Source: Amblyornis subalaris (taxonomy: Eukaryota > Chordata > Aves > Passeriformes > Ptilonorhynchidae). From it: a stretch of DNA of 64,000 nucleotides. Below, piece after piece: positions 1 through 10,980 of the stretch. How positions within the stretch are numbered: the first letter of the stretch is position 1; every line of letters begins with the position of its first letter. Location of the stretch: NCBI GenBank assembly GCA_018881555.1, contig JACAXG010000203.1:372001-436000 (forward strand), given 5' to 3'. The position numbers and the translations under genes were made by a program. The notes beneath the pieces are model-generated. The model was not told where the DNA came from, made no database searches, and saw only the letters and a program-made list of their open reading frames with translations.

Positions 1-150
1 TGTTTCTGCTTTGCTGTTGAATGAGCTTAAACAAAAACCAACTCATGCTCCTGGTCCCATTTNAACTGTTAGAGAAAAGCTTCCTGTCTTCCAGTCAGGG
101 GCAGAACAGCTGTAGAAAGTTGTCTTGTGGAGAGCTGGAAATAATGGAGG

Positions 151-200
151 AATCATAGAAGAGGTTTGGGTTGGAAAGGTTCTCCAAGGCCATCTGGGTC
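151..200 (-). mobile_element. CR1 LINE 3' tail, short and diverged
   Basis: The segment starts with AATCATAGAA and continues with GGTTTGGGTTGGAAAGG, which matches the reverse complement of a CR1 3' end. Only about 50 bp can be followed before similarity fades, so this is a heavily truncated or old copy. The first 150 bases of the window hold nothing I recognise. Confidence 0.6.
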
Positions 201-1619
201 CGGACTGCAGAGCGGCCCCTGGAAAGCTGGACAGGGAACTTTCCTTACCNTAACTGTGTCATGTCCAGTTAGGGTGTCCTGTGTGTCCAGGTGGCCAATG
301 GCAGCCCCCCGGGAGCAGGTTTGGTAGAAGGCTGCAGGGAGCTGGAATCAGCTCAGATCCAGTTTGCTGCAAAAAATAAGAGCTTGGGCTGGGAGAGCTT
401 CAGCTTCTGGGCAGGGCTTGCAAGTTGCCATATGCTGATGAGCCAAGCTGCCTCTCAAACCAATTTCCAACTGGCCTGAAGGATTTGGGATTGTCCAAAT
501 ACAGTGGAAACTGTTTGTTTAGGCAGAGGAAAAATGATACCACTTCTATGAAGTGTCTCTGCACTGCTGTAAGCCAAGTGTAGCCTTCTGTCCAGGAACT
601 TTGTTGTCTGTGGTTTTCATCTGTATCTGAGTCAAAAGGAAGGAAAAATGTTTGGAAGTCTCTTGACAGGGAATGATGTTAATAGCACTCAAATGAAATG
701 AGTTAGTTTGCCAGTTGTTCAAGATAAGCCCCTGATCAGTGCCCTGCAGCCTTATTAGATAAACAAAAGCAGAGCTGAATGTGACAGAGCCCCCAGTTGT
801 GAGACTGGGGGTGAGAAGGAGCCCTGTCAGAATAAAGAAACTGCTGAAGATGCTCTGTTACAGATATCTGTGAGTAATTAAAATTATTGATAGGAATATC
901 CATCAACAAAGAGGTCTTAGACTGTACAGGTTACAGAGCACGTCGATAGCTGGTGGCAGGACACTGAGAGATGGCAGTGGGAACCAGAGGGGCTGAGAAT
1001 GTCTTGAAGTATAAAAAATGAAAGGTGGTTTGAAGATTGCATGAAGANCAAAAATATGTATTTGTGTGGTTCAATGGAGGAAAGGAAACAGATTGGAAGC
1101 ACAACTGAAGGGTTTTGGGGGACCATCAAGAGCAGGGATATTCATCTCTACATTTGCACATGCATGAGTTTCTCCTGAAACAGGAAGGCCTTTGCAAGGT
1201 CTCGGACAGCATTGATGCTGCCTTGGGGGTACTTTGTAGGAATGTACTGGAGCATGAATGCTCCTGAAGCCTTTGTGAAATGGGGCATTCTCCTGGCATT
1301 AGAACTGGGGATTGTGAAGAAATCTTTCATTGAAGTCAGCCTAAGGTAAATGAGGGAGAAGTACTTAGCAAGAAAATTCAGAATTAACAGGGTGTTAAAT
1401 TGCTGCCAAAGACCCTTGTGACACAAGTGACCAAGGAATGCATAATTTCCTTGCAGAAAAAAAAATTTCAGAAGGTATAAAGTGGATGTAGCCAGAACCT
1501 CTTTGCTCGTGCTTGGACTGTGTGACAGCAGCACAGCTTGTGTGCAAGCTACGTTCCTTACTGCCACATTCTCCCTCTTTGAAAAGATTATATATCCACA
1601 TATTTAGGATGGAATTTTA
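201..1619. other. Single-copy DNA, no recognised gene
   Basis: No repeat family or gene is recognised. Two overlapping minus-strand open frames (139 codons at 1148-1567 and 68 codons at 1395-1601) have no recognisable domain, and their length is within what AT-rich non-coding DNA gives by chance. Confidence 0.5.
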
Positions 1620-1738
1620 CATAGAATCNTCGAATGGTTTGTGTTGGAAGGGACCTTACAGATAATCTTATTCCAAGCCCCTGCCGTGGGCAGGGACAGC
1701 TTCCCCTAGACCAGGTTGCTCAGAGCTCCATCCAACCA
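1620..1738 (-). mobile_element. CR1 LINE 3' fragment
   Basis: The plus strand reads CATAGAATC, then GTTGGAAGGGACCTTA, CCTGCCGTGGGCAGGGACAG and GACCAGGTTGCTC. These are successive blocks of the CR1 3' untranslated region in reverse complement. Similarity stops after 'CCATCCAACC', so the element is 5'-truncated at about 120 bp, as is usual for CR1 insertions. Confidence 0.92.
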
Positions 1739-2306
1739 TGCTCCCCTACAGATTATTGGACCCACTTTAAAAAAAAACAAACACAAAACCAAAAACACCC
1801 CCCATATTCCCAAGTTAAGTTATGAAACCACCCCCTANGCCTTTTTTATTGCACATCACGCCCTTCTCAAGTGGTGAGGGTTTCCTTGGGTGACAATTCT
1901 GCTGGTTCTCTGCACTGCCAGTAAATTGCTGCTCTGTAGTGAACAAGGGTCAGATGCATAAAAAAGAATCTCGGCTGGTAATTTCATGCACAAATCTAAG
2001 GGCCTTCAGCACATGGACCTTCTGTTTGGGTTCTGTGCATTACTTAATAATGTAATTACCTTATACAAATGTAAATGGTGTTAGCAAAGCTCCTCTCTGA
2101 GAGGAGTATAAAGTACTGGGGTGGTAATTGATGATGAGATTGAATCCTTGGGGAACAGGCGAGGGAGAGATGGGGGATGCACGAAAGAATAAATGAGCTG
2201 AGAGTCCAAAATAGTTGCCAAGAATGTAATTATGGAATGTTTGAGNTGGTTGTGTTAGTGAGTCTTAGTGGTGAAATAAGTCGAGAGCTATTTTCCAGAC
2301 AACTGA
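1739..2306. other. Single-copy DNA, no recognised gene
   Basis: AT-rich sequence with a short A/CA-rich patch near 1768-1800. No open frame of note and no recognised repeat is seen before the LINE relic that begins after the TGA at 2304-2306. Confidence 0.5.
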
Positions 2307-2519
2307 GCTGTTTGTGAAGAACTAGAACGTGATGAAATCCGGGAGGNGATCGGAACCCTTGGGAATAACAAAGCACCAGGTGGTGTCAACCTTGCGGTTG
2401 GAACTCCAGGAATCATCGGTTTGATTTTCTTAGCTTGGGGCCAAAAAAAGCCAAGGGATGGTCATAATGAACAGAAGATAAGATGTTGGTTGTGTAGAGA
2501 ATATCTNTTTATTTGCTAA
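2307..2519 (+). pseudogene. Probable relic of a non-CR1 LINE reverse transcriptase
   Basis: One frame stays open for 70 codons between a TGA at 2304-2306 and a TAA at 2517-2519, without an initiator Met. At 2337-2384 it reads I-R-E-X-I-G-T-L-G-N-N-K-A-P-G-G. This resembles the pattern (E-V/I-R-E-A-I-x-x-L-K-N-N-K-A-P-G-P-D-G) at the start of the palm region of many non-LTR reverse transcriptases; the n at 2347 lets X be Ala. The expected P-D-G-I-P-A-E continuation is not in frame. The bases at 2391-2409 resemble a 'PAEL' coding stretch with a small insertion, suggesting indel decay. Avian CR1 has a different sequence at this point (KSMGPDGI-type from general knowledge), so an RTE-, L1- or Jockey-like source is more likely. 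The family assignment is inference. Confidence 0.45.
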
Positions 2520-4028
2520 TACAGAAAGCAAGGGGCTGGAACGAACGCAGGCCAAGCGCTGTGTTCGCCTCCTTGATGGAGTCAGGGCTGGGCAGGAGGC
2601 ACCGCTGGGATGGGAAGGTGGCAGCCTGTGCTGCTTCTGGAGGGTGAGGATTCCTCATCTTTCTCAACTGCCACTTTCCCACTCATTTTTTTTGTCTCTT
2701 TGCTACTAGCAACTCGAAAGTTTTTGTTATTTGTTCCCAACTACCGTAAAAATCTTCCAACTCTTTCGTTTCTGTGGGGTTTTTTGGGCTGGTTCAGCTG
2801 TAGGCTTTTGTTTTCAAGCTGAGCTGGGCTCTCTCAATTGTGCTTTACAGAATTTGGCTTTATCTTAAGGATAGTTGATCCTTATTAAAGTGGATCCTGG
2901 GTTATAGTCCAGCTATCTGCAAAACAAACACAATGATGCCTTTATTACTTTGCCCTCCTCCTCCCTGCCAAGGATTTTCAGGATAAAAGAGGAGCTTTGA
3001 GAAGTTTTGATGAAACACGATGATCGAATTAAGAAATACAACAGTAAGCTAAATATAGGTAATATTAATTTCTCAAATCTATGGGAAATCTTGTACTGGT
3101 TCATCTTAGTAGCAAAGTATTAATAATTCATATAAATCATAAAGGTTCAGTAAATCATGCATCAAGTTAAGATCCTACTTGCTATTACATTTTCAGATAT
3201 TATGAGTCAGCGGCTTTATAACTGTAACCATCTGAATTTCAAATGTTAAATGTATTTTTAACACTGCTTTAGACTGCATAAGAAATTATAGAAGGTCACC
3301 CTTTTGAAAAATTTACTTGTGCATGTGTAATTTGATATATGTAACATAATCTATTATGCACATCAGGTTTGTATTGTGCAATTTTATTACATGAAGCACA
3401 GCAGAAGCTGCATTTATTTCACCTTCTGCCAACNAAGTCACTGNCTGANAGTTGNATTTCCAAGGCAAAGATCTGGCTTTTGGAGAAACTTCAAACACAG
3501 AAATATCATTTTTACTACATGTGTACAAGGCCAGGCCTCACTGGAGGCACAGCTTTTCTTGGAACTGTGCATCATCTTTAACTGAAAAAGACTTACAGTG
3601 TGTGATCAGGAGTTTGGCATCTCAGCCAGAAAGGCAAGTTATTAGAAGGAAGAAGTCAGCCTATAAAATCTGATTATGTTTTTCCTCATCCGTTAGCCTG
3701 TCAATAATGTTAATGTGTACAGATGCATTCTGATTATCATTAAGGTGTTTGCATTTACATATGCAGNACTACATCTAGAGAGACTTTTGAATTCTCTTCA
3801 AGGAACAGGAAATTTAAACCAATAATCCTCTCTTAATATAGAGGTCCAGTTTAAATTTTCACTACAGATGTTAAACNCAAGGGCAGCTCATTTAATGGTG
3901 TCTTTATATATGATTATTTCAATTTTAAAGTAAAGAATAATCTTAAATTCCTTTCATATTATTTCTTTCGTCAACCATCATTTGTGCATGATAGATTTAG
4001 AGCTAAAATCTATTTTGAATCATCACTT
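2520..4028. other. Single-copy AT-rich DNA
   Basis: No gene or repeat is recognised. Four single n calls cluster at about 3434-3456. Short overlapping open frames on both strands at 3313-3673 include these unknown bases and look like chance frames. Confidence 0.5.
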
Positions 4029-4160
4029 CATAGAATCANGAAGGTTGGAAAAGCNCTCCCAGCCCATGGAGTCCAAGCTGTGCCCAACCCCCACCTTGTC
4101 CCCAGCCCAGAGCACTGAGTGCCACGNCCAGGCCTTCCNTGGACACCTCCAGGGATGGGG
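4029..4160 (-). mobile_element. CR1 LINE 3' fragment, 'AGCACTGAGTGCCACG' subfamily
   Basis: Starts with CATAGAATC and GGTTGGAAAAGC, followed by CACCTTGTCCCCAGCCCAGA, GCACTGAGTGCCACG and GGACACCTCCAGGGATGGGG. The same subfamily is at 16969-17369 (opposite strand), 56773-57003 and 63813-64000. It is 5'-truncated after about 130 bp and carries three n calls. Confidence 0.92.
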
Positions 4161-7100
4161 CACAGGGAGACTGTGTCTTCCCTAGTCATGAAGTGACATT
4201 ACCGACGAAGATGACCTACAAAATTAATTTGATGACAGGATAAAACTTGAATTTAGATGCAAGACACTTTAAGATACTTTAAGCAAAGAAAGTATCTGGT
4301 TTCAAAAAGATAGTAATAAAAACTCAAAATTGGAAGCTGCTCATGCAGTGGCTTTGTCATGAAGTCTTCCCCTGATGCATCTGTAAGTAAAACAGAACAG
4401 GGACNGAGTGCTGTGCATGGAACTTTTATTGACATTGTATGAAAAGTTTGATATGTGCTTCAAGACTGGATAGNGACTCCGAGCTGGGAAAGCTACCAAA
4501 ACGAGTAGTGTATTGAAGCGAATGCTGGTAGGCCCATTTCNTCGGAGAGCAATTATTTGGGAATATTTATAGCCACCATGCGAGCAGGTGAGAGGTGCAG
4601 TCATTAAAATGTATTCAGATATTGCACTTTGGAATGTGTGGTTTGACACGGGGCAGCACAATCAATTTCCCCAGAAGCCACGCAGAGGGAAGATGTCACA
4701 TTTACTGTTGAGGAGCATCACACTGCACTAAAATACTTGTATGGCACTAAAAGCACTGCTCCTATTGAGCCAGGTAAATGCTGCTGCTGGTGATGAAGAA
4801 CAGTCAGTTATGCTGCCTGTAATAAAAACAAGTTAGTCTCCATGGGCAGAAATTGGCTTTATAAATCCATAGGAAGCAGCTCCAGTGTTTCTCCCATTGT
4901 CAGGCAGCGTTGCNGGGCTGGGCAGGGAAAGGCAAACAGCAAAGCTCTCCAAAGGAGGGAAGCTTTGTGTCCAGCGGTAAATGGCAGCTCTGGGATAGAG
5001 GCAGCTGTTAAAAGGACGTGCTCCCAGACCCTGAACTGCATTATTCATGGTGNCACTAACCACCAGCGACTGCTTCACAAGCCCAAGGTACTAAGGCACA
5101 GCTGAGCTGCTGTTCAGAGGAATTCCAGGGACAACAACGGAGGGATGCACCGTGGAAAATAATCGGGAGGACTAAATAGTCTTGCTAAAGGAGAGAGACA
5201 ACTTAGGGGGTTTTTTTCAAGTGCTGAGGTGGTTTGGGGAGTACTAAAAGTGAAAAGTTCAGGCAGAAATTAAAACTTAAAGGCTTTTACTAGGAATTGT
5301 TAGCAGAAGGGGAAAAATACCCTTAGGAGGAAGGATCTGGGGGAATTTGGAGTGGTAGGGTATGAATGAGGTTATAAGGATATTTATAGTGTTTGGCACA
5401 GCACAGAGCCACAAAGTATGACTTAGGTTAATAAATACCTGTGTACTTTACAATTGTCACTGGAATGTTCTGTTGTATGAATTGGACAATAGGGAGAATT
5501 CACATNTATTTTAATTTTAGTCACAACCTGAGCATTAATGAGTGCCATGAGAGAGGGAGGAATCCTGCTCCTGGTTACGGCAGTGTGTTTGAGTTCTGAG
5601 AAGAATCTCAACCTTTTCAGTAACTCAGGTACATCCCAGCTGCCTGTGAGTAACTAATCTTCACCATAACTAAACATTCACCAAGGATAGTGTTGACCTA
5701 TGGCATTTGCCAGTCATTTTTCAGTCTGGTCGATGCTTAGGGATTGATTTATGATTTAATTTTTAATCAACACAAATATTGCGCATAAAATCAAAGAAAG
5801 GAAGGTTTTCTCTAACCCTTGTGCATGCACTGTGGTGATTCCTCTCACAAGGTGAAGACATGAGCCTGTCTTTTGTAGGAACAGTTTGACATTACAAACT
5901 GACCTGTGCCCTGTGCTGGGAACTGGGGATGGACTGCTTGGGAACAGAGCTAAGAGCCTCTCCATAAGCAGACAAAAGTGATGGGGAGTTTATTTAATTT
6001 CGGAGCATTTCAAAACTTGGATCATTTTTCATTTTCTAGTATTAACGTTGCTGGGTTTAGACATGGGGCTTTGCTGTTGTTGTTGTAGTTAAATAAATTA
6101 CTGAGCTCAGGGGATGCTGATACTGCTTTTAATAAGTACAAATAGCAATATTTAGGTAGCAGGTTTATTTTATAAAAATAATTGATATTTTCAGTGCTGA
6201 CTTGATATATAAAATAAGTTACTGTATCAGAACAGGTAAGGAGAGTTATTCTACTTCTGGTTGTGCTTTTGTTTTTGTCTAGGGTGAACACAGTGTTCAG
6301 ACTGGAACTCTAATGATTAATTGACCCTCGTTACTAATTATTAAAAATAAAACTAATTTATGTGACTTGAAATATTTTGTGTGCAGAGAGTCCAGTTGGT
6401 TCCACTTAAACTGGCAGATTGTGCATTTTGATCTTATTTTTTTACATACTTAGTCCTTAACACCTTACACCATGGTGGTTTAGGTTGTTTATCAAAGCAA
6501 ACATCTCTGGAGCAGAAGTGTTACATAAGGATGAACTGTCTTGGTCTTCCAAATTTTCCTTTAACTGTTCCACTTGATGAGTGGGAAGAGTGTGAAAAAA
6601 TAGGAAGGGCCCACTGTAGACCAGAGGTGTCACTCTGCTTTTAAAAATAAATTAGAATTACTCTGTTAAAGAAGGTGCCTACTTACAAATATAGCAGTGC
6701 TAGTCCTTCCCAGTAGTGAGTTCTAGCTTCCTGAAGGCTTTTAGTGGAAATTCCCTCAAACAGGTCCCAGAAAATATTTGCAAAATTGCTCCTGTGAAAT
6801 ACAGCAACAGTTTTCTCCAGCTCTCTGGAGCTGGGTTGATTCCAAACTGAGAGACCAGGCAACGGTTTCCAGGGAATCTTTGTTCATGCTCACGTGGAGA
6901 GGCTCACTTGTGAGGATGAGTAGTTTGCACGTGAAAAATTGTTTTGTTTATACAGGTGGAAACTCATCATCTCCAGCAAAACTTACAGATTCTACAAGTT
7001 CAACAATTTCACATACTCTTGAAAATGTCCAGTAGTCAGTGGTAACCAAACCATGATAATTGTAATATTGTAAATAGTAAAAATGGTAATATAGTGAGAT

Positions 7101-8264
7101 GGTGCTAAATCTCCCTGTTCAGAGAGTATGGAACGAAAGGTTAGAACAGCAAAGGAAATGGAAATATTCACTTTGTGCCTGAATGCTGTCATTGCACAGT
7201 GCTGAAGTTATTTTCCTCTTATTGATATCAAACCATTTTACAAAGAAATAAGATATTAAGATCAGAGAACTTTATTCTTCAAAGAAACCCTGGAAAATAC
7301 TTTTTAATCTGGAGGAGGGGAGTGGAAGAGCAAAGCCTTCCACTGGGCTTGTGAATGGTATTTTCTGGACAGAGCAGAGGCTGTCATTGANTGTCTTTAT
7401 CTTGATGGTATTTGACTGAAATTTCTGCTGTTCTCAGGTCTGATTTTTGGCATGACCAGTTCATACTGTCCTTTGAATGAACACAGAGTGAACACCTTCC
7501 ATCAGTCTCCATGATGAAGCCAGAGGCAAACTTCACCTGGATCACAGCACTGAGAGAGTTTCATGCCAAAGATATTGTTAATATTTCATTGAATAGATGA
7601 TAAGGGCACATGAGGAAAGATTTTCAGTCTAAATATGGCCACAGCTGACAGAAATAGTTCAAAACTGTCATTTATGTAGCACTCCTAAAGCATATAAAAG
7701 GTACTGTAGGTGCTACCCCTTATTTGTCTTTTCTCTTTCTGTTTCAAGATTGCAGAAGTCTTCAAAAAGAAATAATACTAGATTTGTCACTTAAAATCAG
7801 ACTCCTACAATACTGGAAAATATAGCTTTGATTTTTTTNATATAGTTTTGGAAAGTGTCTGTGAAGGCTGAAATCCAAAAGTGGCAGCCAGGAGAGTGCT
7901 TCTGTCTGTTACTTCTGTAGTGGCTGCCTGAGACATGCCCAGGAAGCTGTAGATGTTTTTGTTCTCTTGGAATTCTTTCTTTCACCTGTTTACTTTAAAA
8001 TGTTTTATCTAAAGATTGATTTACAAATGCAGGGAGGTCAGAGGTGGAAGCATTGTGTTGACTGCAGCACTGATTTAATTTTATTTTGTATTTAGCCGCA
8101 TGTAAAAATAGGCTGGACACGAGAACAGTTAAGTAATTAGAAGCTTCTATAATNTCTAAAATATACTTTTTACTTAATTTTACAGGAAAATAATGTGCCG
8201 GTTGTCTTTATATTTAAAAACTTCTCAATTGGTTGCAAGAGAAANGATCTTAGAATATTGNANN
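4161..8264. other. Long single-copy stretch
   Basis: About 4.1 kb with no recognised repeat or gene. The longest open frames (106 codons minus at 4341-4661; 87 codons plus at 4842-5105; 89 codons minus at 6022-6291) have no recognisable domains, no clear splice-site framing and low-complexity stretches. I treat them as chance frames. Several AT-rich segments (for example 6040-6360) could hold regulatory DNA, but nothing specific can be supported. Confidence 0.5.
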
Positions 8265-8310
8265 AAGATGATCTTTAAGGTCTCTTCCAGCNCAAGCCAT
8301 TCTATGATAT
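8265..8310 (+). mobile_element. CR1 LINE extreme 3' tail
   Basis: GATGATCTTTAAGGTCTCTT, then CCAGCNCAAGCCATTCTATGAT, matches the last ~45 bp of a CR1 3' end in plus orientation. Three n calls directly precede it and one lies inside. It is extremely 5'-truncated. Confidence 0.85.
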
Positions 8311-9485
8311 ATGGATGAACATTGGTTAGTGAGGGCACATTTAAGCAGATTATGTGTTCACTGAGCATTCAAACCCTACATTGAATTGATGTCCAGCTTG
8401 TTAAAGCTCATTACTAAACTGTTAAAACATACACATTACATACAAGTGGAACAGATTATGTAGAATGCTATTGTTGCTAAAACAATGATGGATTAATCAC
8501 ATAGGAACTCAATTATCTCCTGTATTTCATAGATTTCTGCCTTGTATCATCAGTTCATGAATATTTGATATGCCAAGCATGCTTCATTGAAATAACTAAT
8601 TGCAAATGCTGTGATTTATTGAACAGCCTTTACTGGAGTTTTAATAGAAATATCTATTCCAAAGTAATTTGAACACAGATTGTGTGTTTGCTTTTTAGAA
8701 ATTCCATCCAGTATAATAAATTTGCTGCTTTAATTGCATATTAACCTTTGAGAAATCATACCTCTGGGAAAGCCTCCTGCTGGAATATACAGTTTCTGAG
8801 TTTGGTGGTGACACAGTTGCAGGCAACTGCTATGGCCCAAAAGCATAATCTGCAGTTATGATTGCTGGATCCAGACTTGTCCATCTGTAGGCATTTGCAT
8901 AAGGCCNCAACTTCTAATAAAGGAGCTTCTAGACTTAGTTATAATACAATATTTATCATCTGTTAATGAGCAGGGGCAAGAAGGCCTTGACCTACACCTG
9001 GGACCTAAAGAATCTTGTTGATTTTCTTTGCTGGGAGCTCTCTTTTCTTCTAGGTTCTTTGTTAAGATTTTTAGATAAAACCTTTGCTTCAAATGAGAAA
9101 AAAAAATAATGTTGCATTTGAAATTAAAAGCACGTGGACATTCCTGAGCCTTGCATGGAGTCCAACAAGGAAAACCCTGGAGTCTCGACCAGTGGGTAGG
9201 ACCCTGCTGCTGGTTCCTGTCACAAGGTAAAGGAGCAGTCCCAGCAGCAGGAATAGGAAAGGGGTTTCTGTTTGAAGACCAGAGGGTCTAGAGCTGACTG
9301 AACTGTGGAGAGAGCTCCTGTCTCTCTGGCCTCTCTCAAAGGCAGTGTCAGCTGAAATTTGGTGCTTCATTTGTGGTGTACTTGCCCTTGAAGGTCTGAA
9401 AGGTCTCCGACTCCTGTGGAACTTGGGATTTAAGGTGCTGAAAGATCATTTCATTAAGTGTGGANGTTGTGTTTGAGGAAAGTCC

Positions 9486-9502
9486 TTTTTTTTTTTTTTT
9501 CC
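9486..9502. repeat. Poly(T) run
   Basis: Seventeen consecutive T bases, ending in CCAGCTGG. No adjacent element that it would be the tail of could be identified. Confidence 0.95.
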
Positions 9503-9764
9503 AGCTGGATACAGAGATGCTCAAATACTGCTGTTGATGAAATTTAATGGTGAAACTGCTGTTAATTGCAATAACATACAGATTATGTTTATTACAAAAC
9601 CTGCCATCACTGTCAGCAGACTTCAGTATTTTAATTCTTCCTCCACATAATTGACATAATTGAATTGAGATAGTGCTGCAGGTACCTGTGCCACACTCTG
9701 ATTTGGGGTGGCAAATGGTGACTCTCCCAGGAGCAGGCTTGATCTGTTACAGAAATAAAAAAAA

Positions 9765-9777
9765 AGAGAGAGAGAGA
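9765..9777. repeat. (AG)n microsatellite
   Basis: A short GA/AG tract preceded by an A run within purine-rich sequence at 9756-9780. Confidence 0.85.
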
Positions 9778-10727
9778 AAATGTGTTCAATTCATAAGGTG
9801 GTTTGTTTCTTAAAAAAATTTTTACTGTAATTCCTACAATGATTTTTGAGGGAGTTCTCCAGACAGACTGGCATACCTGTGTCTGGTTGTAGGTGGTAAG
9901 GTGTGCACAGGTTAATTTTATAGGTCCAAAAACGCTTTTTTAAGTTGTTGCTGAAAGTTTGTGGTTTTACTCTGCTCTTCTCATCTTCCATTTTTTTTTT
10001 TGCACTGTTGTGACAGAACTGACAATCGATTTACTGATGAACTAATTAGCCAAGGGGATGTGGGGAAGTGACGTCTTTCAAAAAACATCAAATGTGTTTT
10101 GCCCCTTCACTCTTCCTTTCTAATCAGTGAAAGGCACTTGGTAGGAGCTGGAGGCAAGACATGCAAGATGCAACTACAAACATTGATATTGGATGGACAT
10201 GTAGGGGTGAATGTTTGATTCTTTACACTTTCTGGAAGTAAAATTAAAAATAATAATAATTTAAAAAATGAATTAAAGAGTATTTGAAGCCACATCAAAA
10301 TTATTCTAAAATGCCCTAAGAAAGGTGACAAAAACTCAAAATGTCAACCATATATATTTATTGACACTGGTTATCCTGTGAGGATGCAAGTTTGGAGACA
10401 AAATTGAGGTGAGCCATTGCCGTTTGTCCTACGCAGGAAATGAGGAGCAGTTTGAGAAGGCAGAGAGGTGGAGGGGATCAGCTGAAAAAGAGGTTGTTAA
10501 AAGAGGGAGGGACACTGAAAGTTCTAGTCTGAGGTTCTCACAGTGGATTTCCTGCAGTATGTGCTTCAGCTAAGTATTTTTTTTCTAATATTGAAGTTAA
10601 ATCTTTTTGCATAATTTTTAGTGCTGATCTCAACCCCTTCCCGATGCAAAAAACAGGGTTAAAATGTCAGAAACAAAAACACTGACTAAAGAATCTGCAA
10701 GCCTGTCATTCTGCTGTTATTAAATAT

Positions 10728-10980
10728 ATTTAATTAAGAGTAATTATAAAGAAACTTCATTTGATTGTTGGTTGAAAGTGTACCTATTGTGGTAGAATAT
10801 ATAAAGATAAATCTACTTGGCATGTAATTAATTCAAACTAGCAGAGCTGGTAGGTGCATGACCACATTTCCATCATTTAATTAGCATTCAACCACAGAAC
10901 TAAAAAAAAAATATGAGCTGCTAAACTTGCTATCTAATTAATTTGTTGCAAATATTTATTAAATAATGATTACATATCGA
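10728..10980. promoter_or_regulatory. TAATTA-dense block, possible conserved non-coding element
   Basis: About 250 bp holds at least five TAATTA cores (near 10732, 10741, 10827, 10878 and 10937). TAATTA is the core bound by many homeodomain proteins, and clusters of it are common in developmental enhancers. The same motif also arises readily in AT-rich DNA. Regulatory function is inference only; conservation could not be examined. Confidence 0.25.

Larger units (their letters stand above)
8311..10729. other. Single-copy AT-rich DNA with simple repeats
   Basis: No gene is recognised. The stretch includes a 17-base T run at 9486-9502 and a short (AG)n tract at about 9765-9777. Minus-strand open frames at 8856-9092 and 9089-9370 show no domains. 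Confidence 0.5.

Noticed and set aside
4023..4196. Inverted 9-mers TCACTTCAT and ATGAAGTGA flanking the CR1 at 4029
   Set aside because: Target-site duplications are direct, not inverted, and the match is short enough to be chance.
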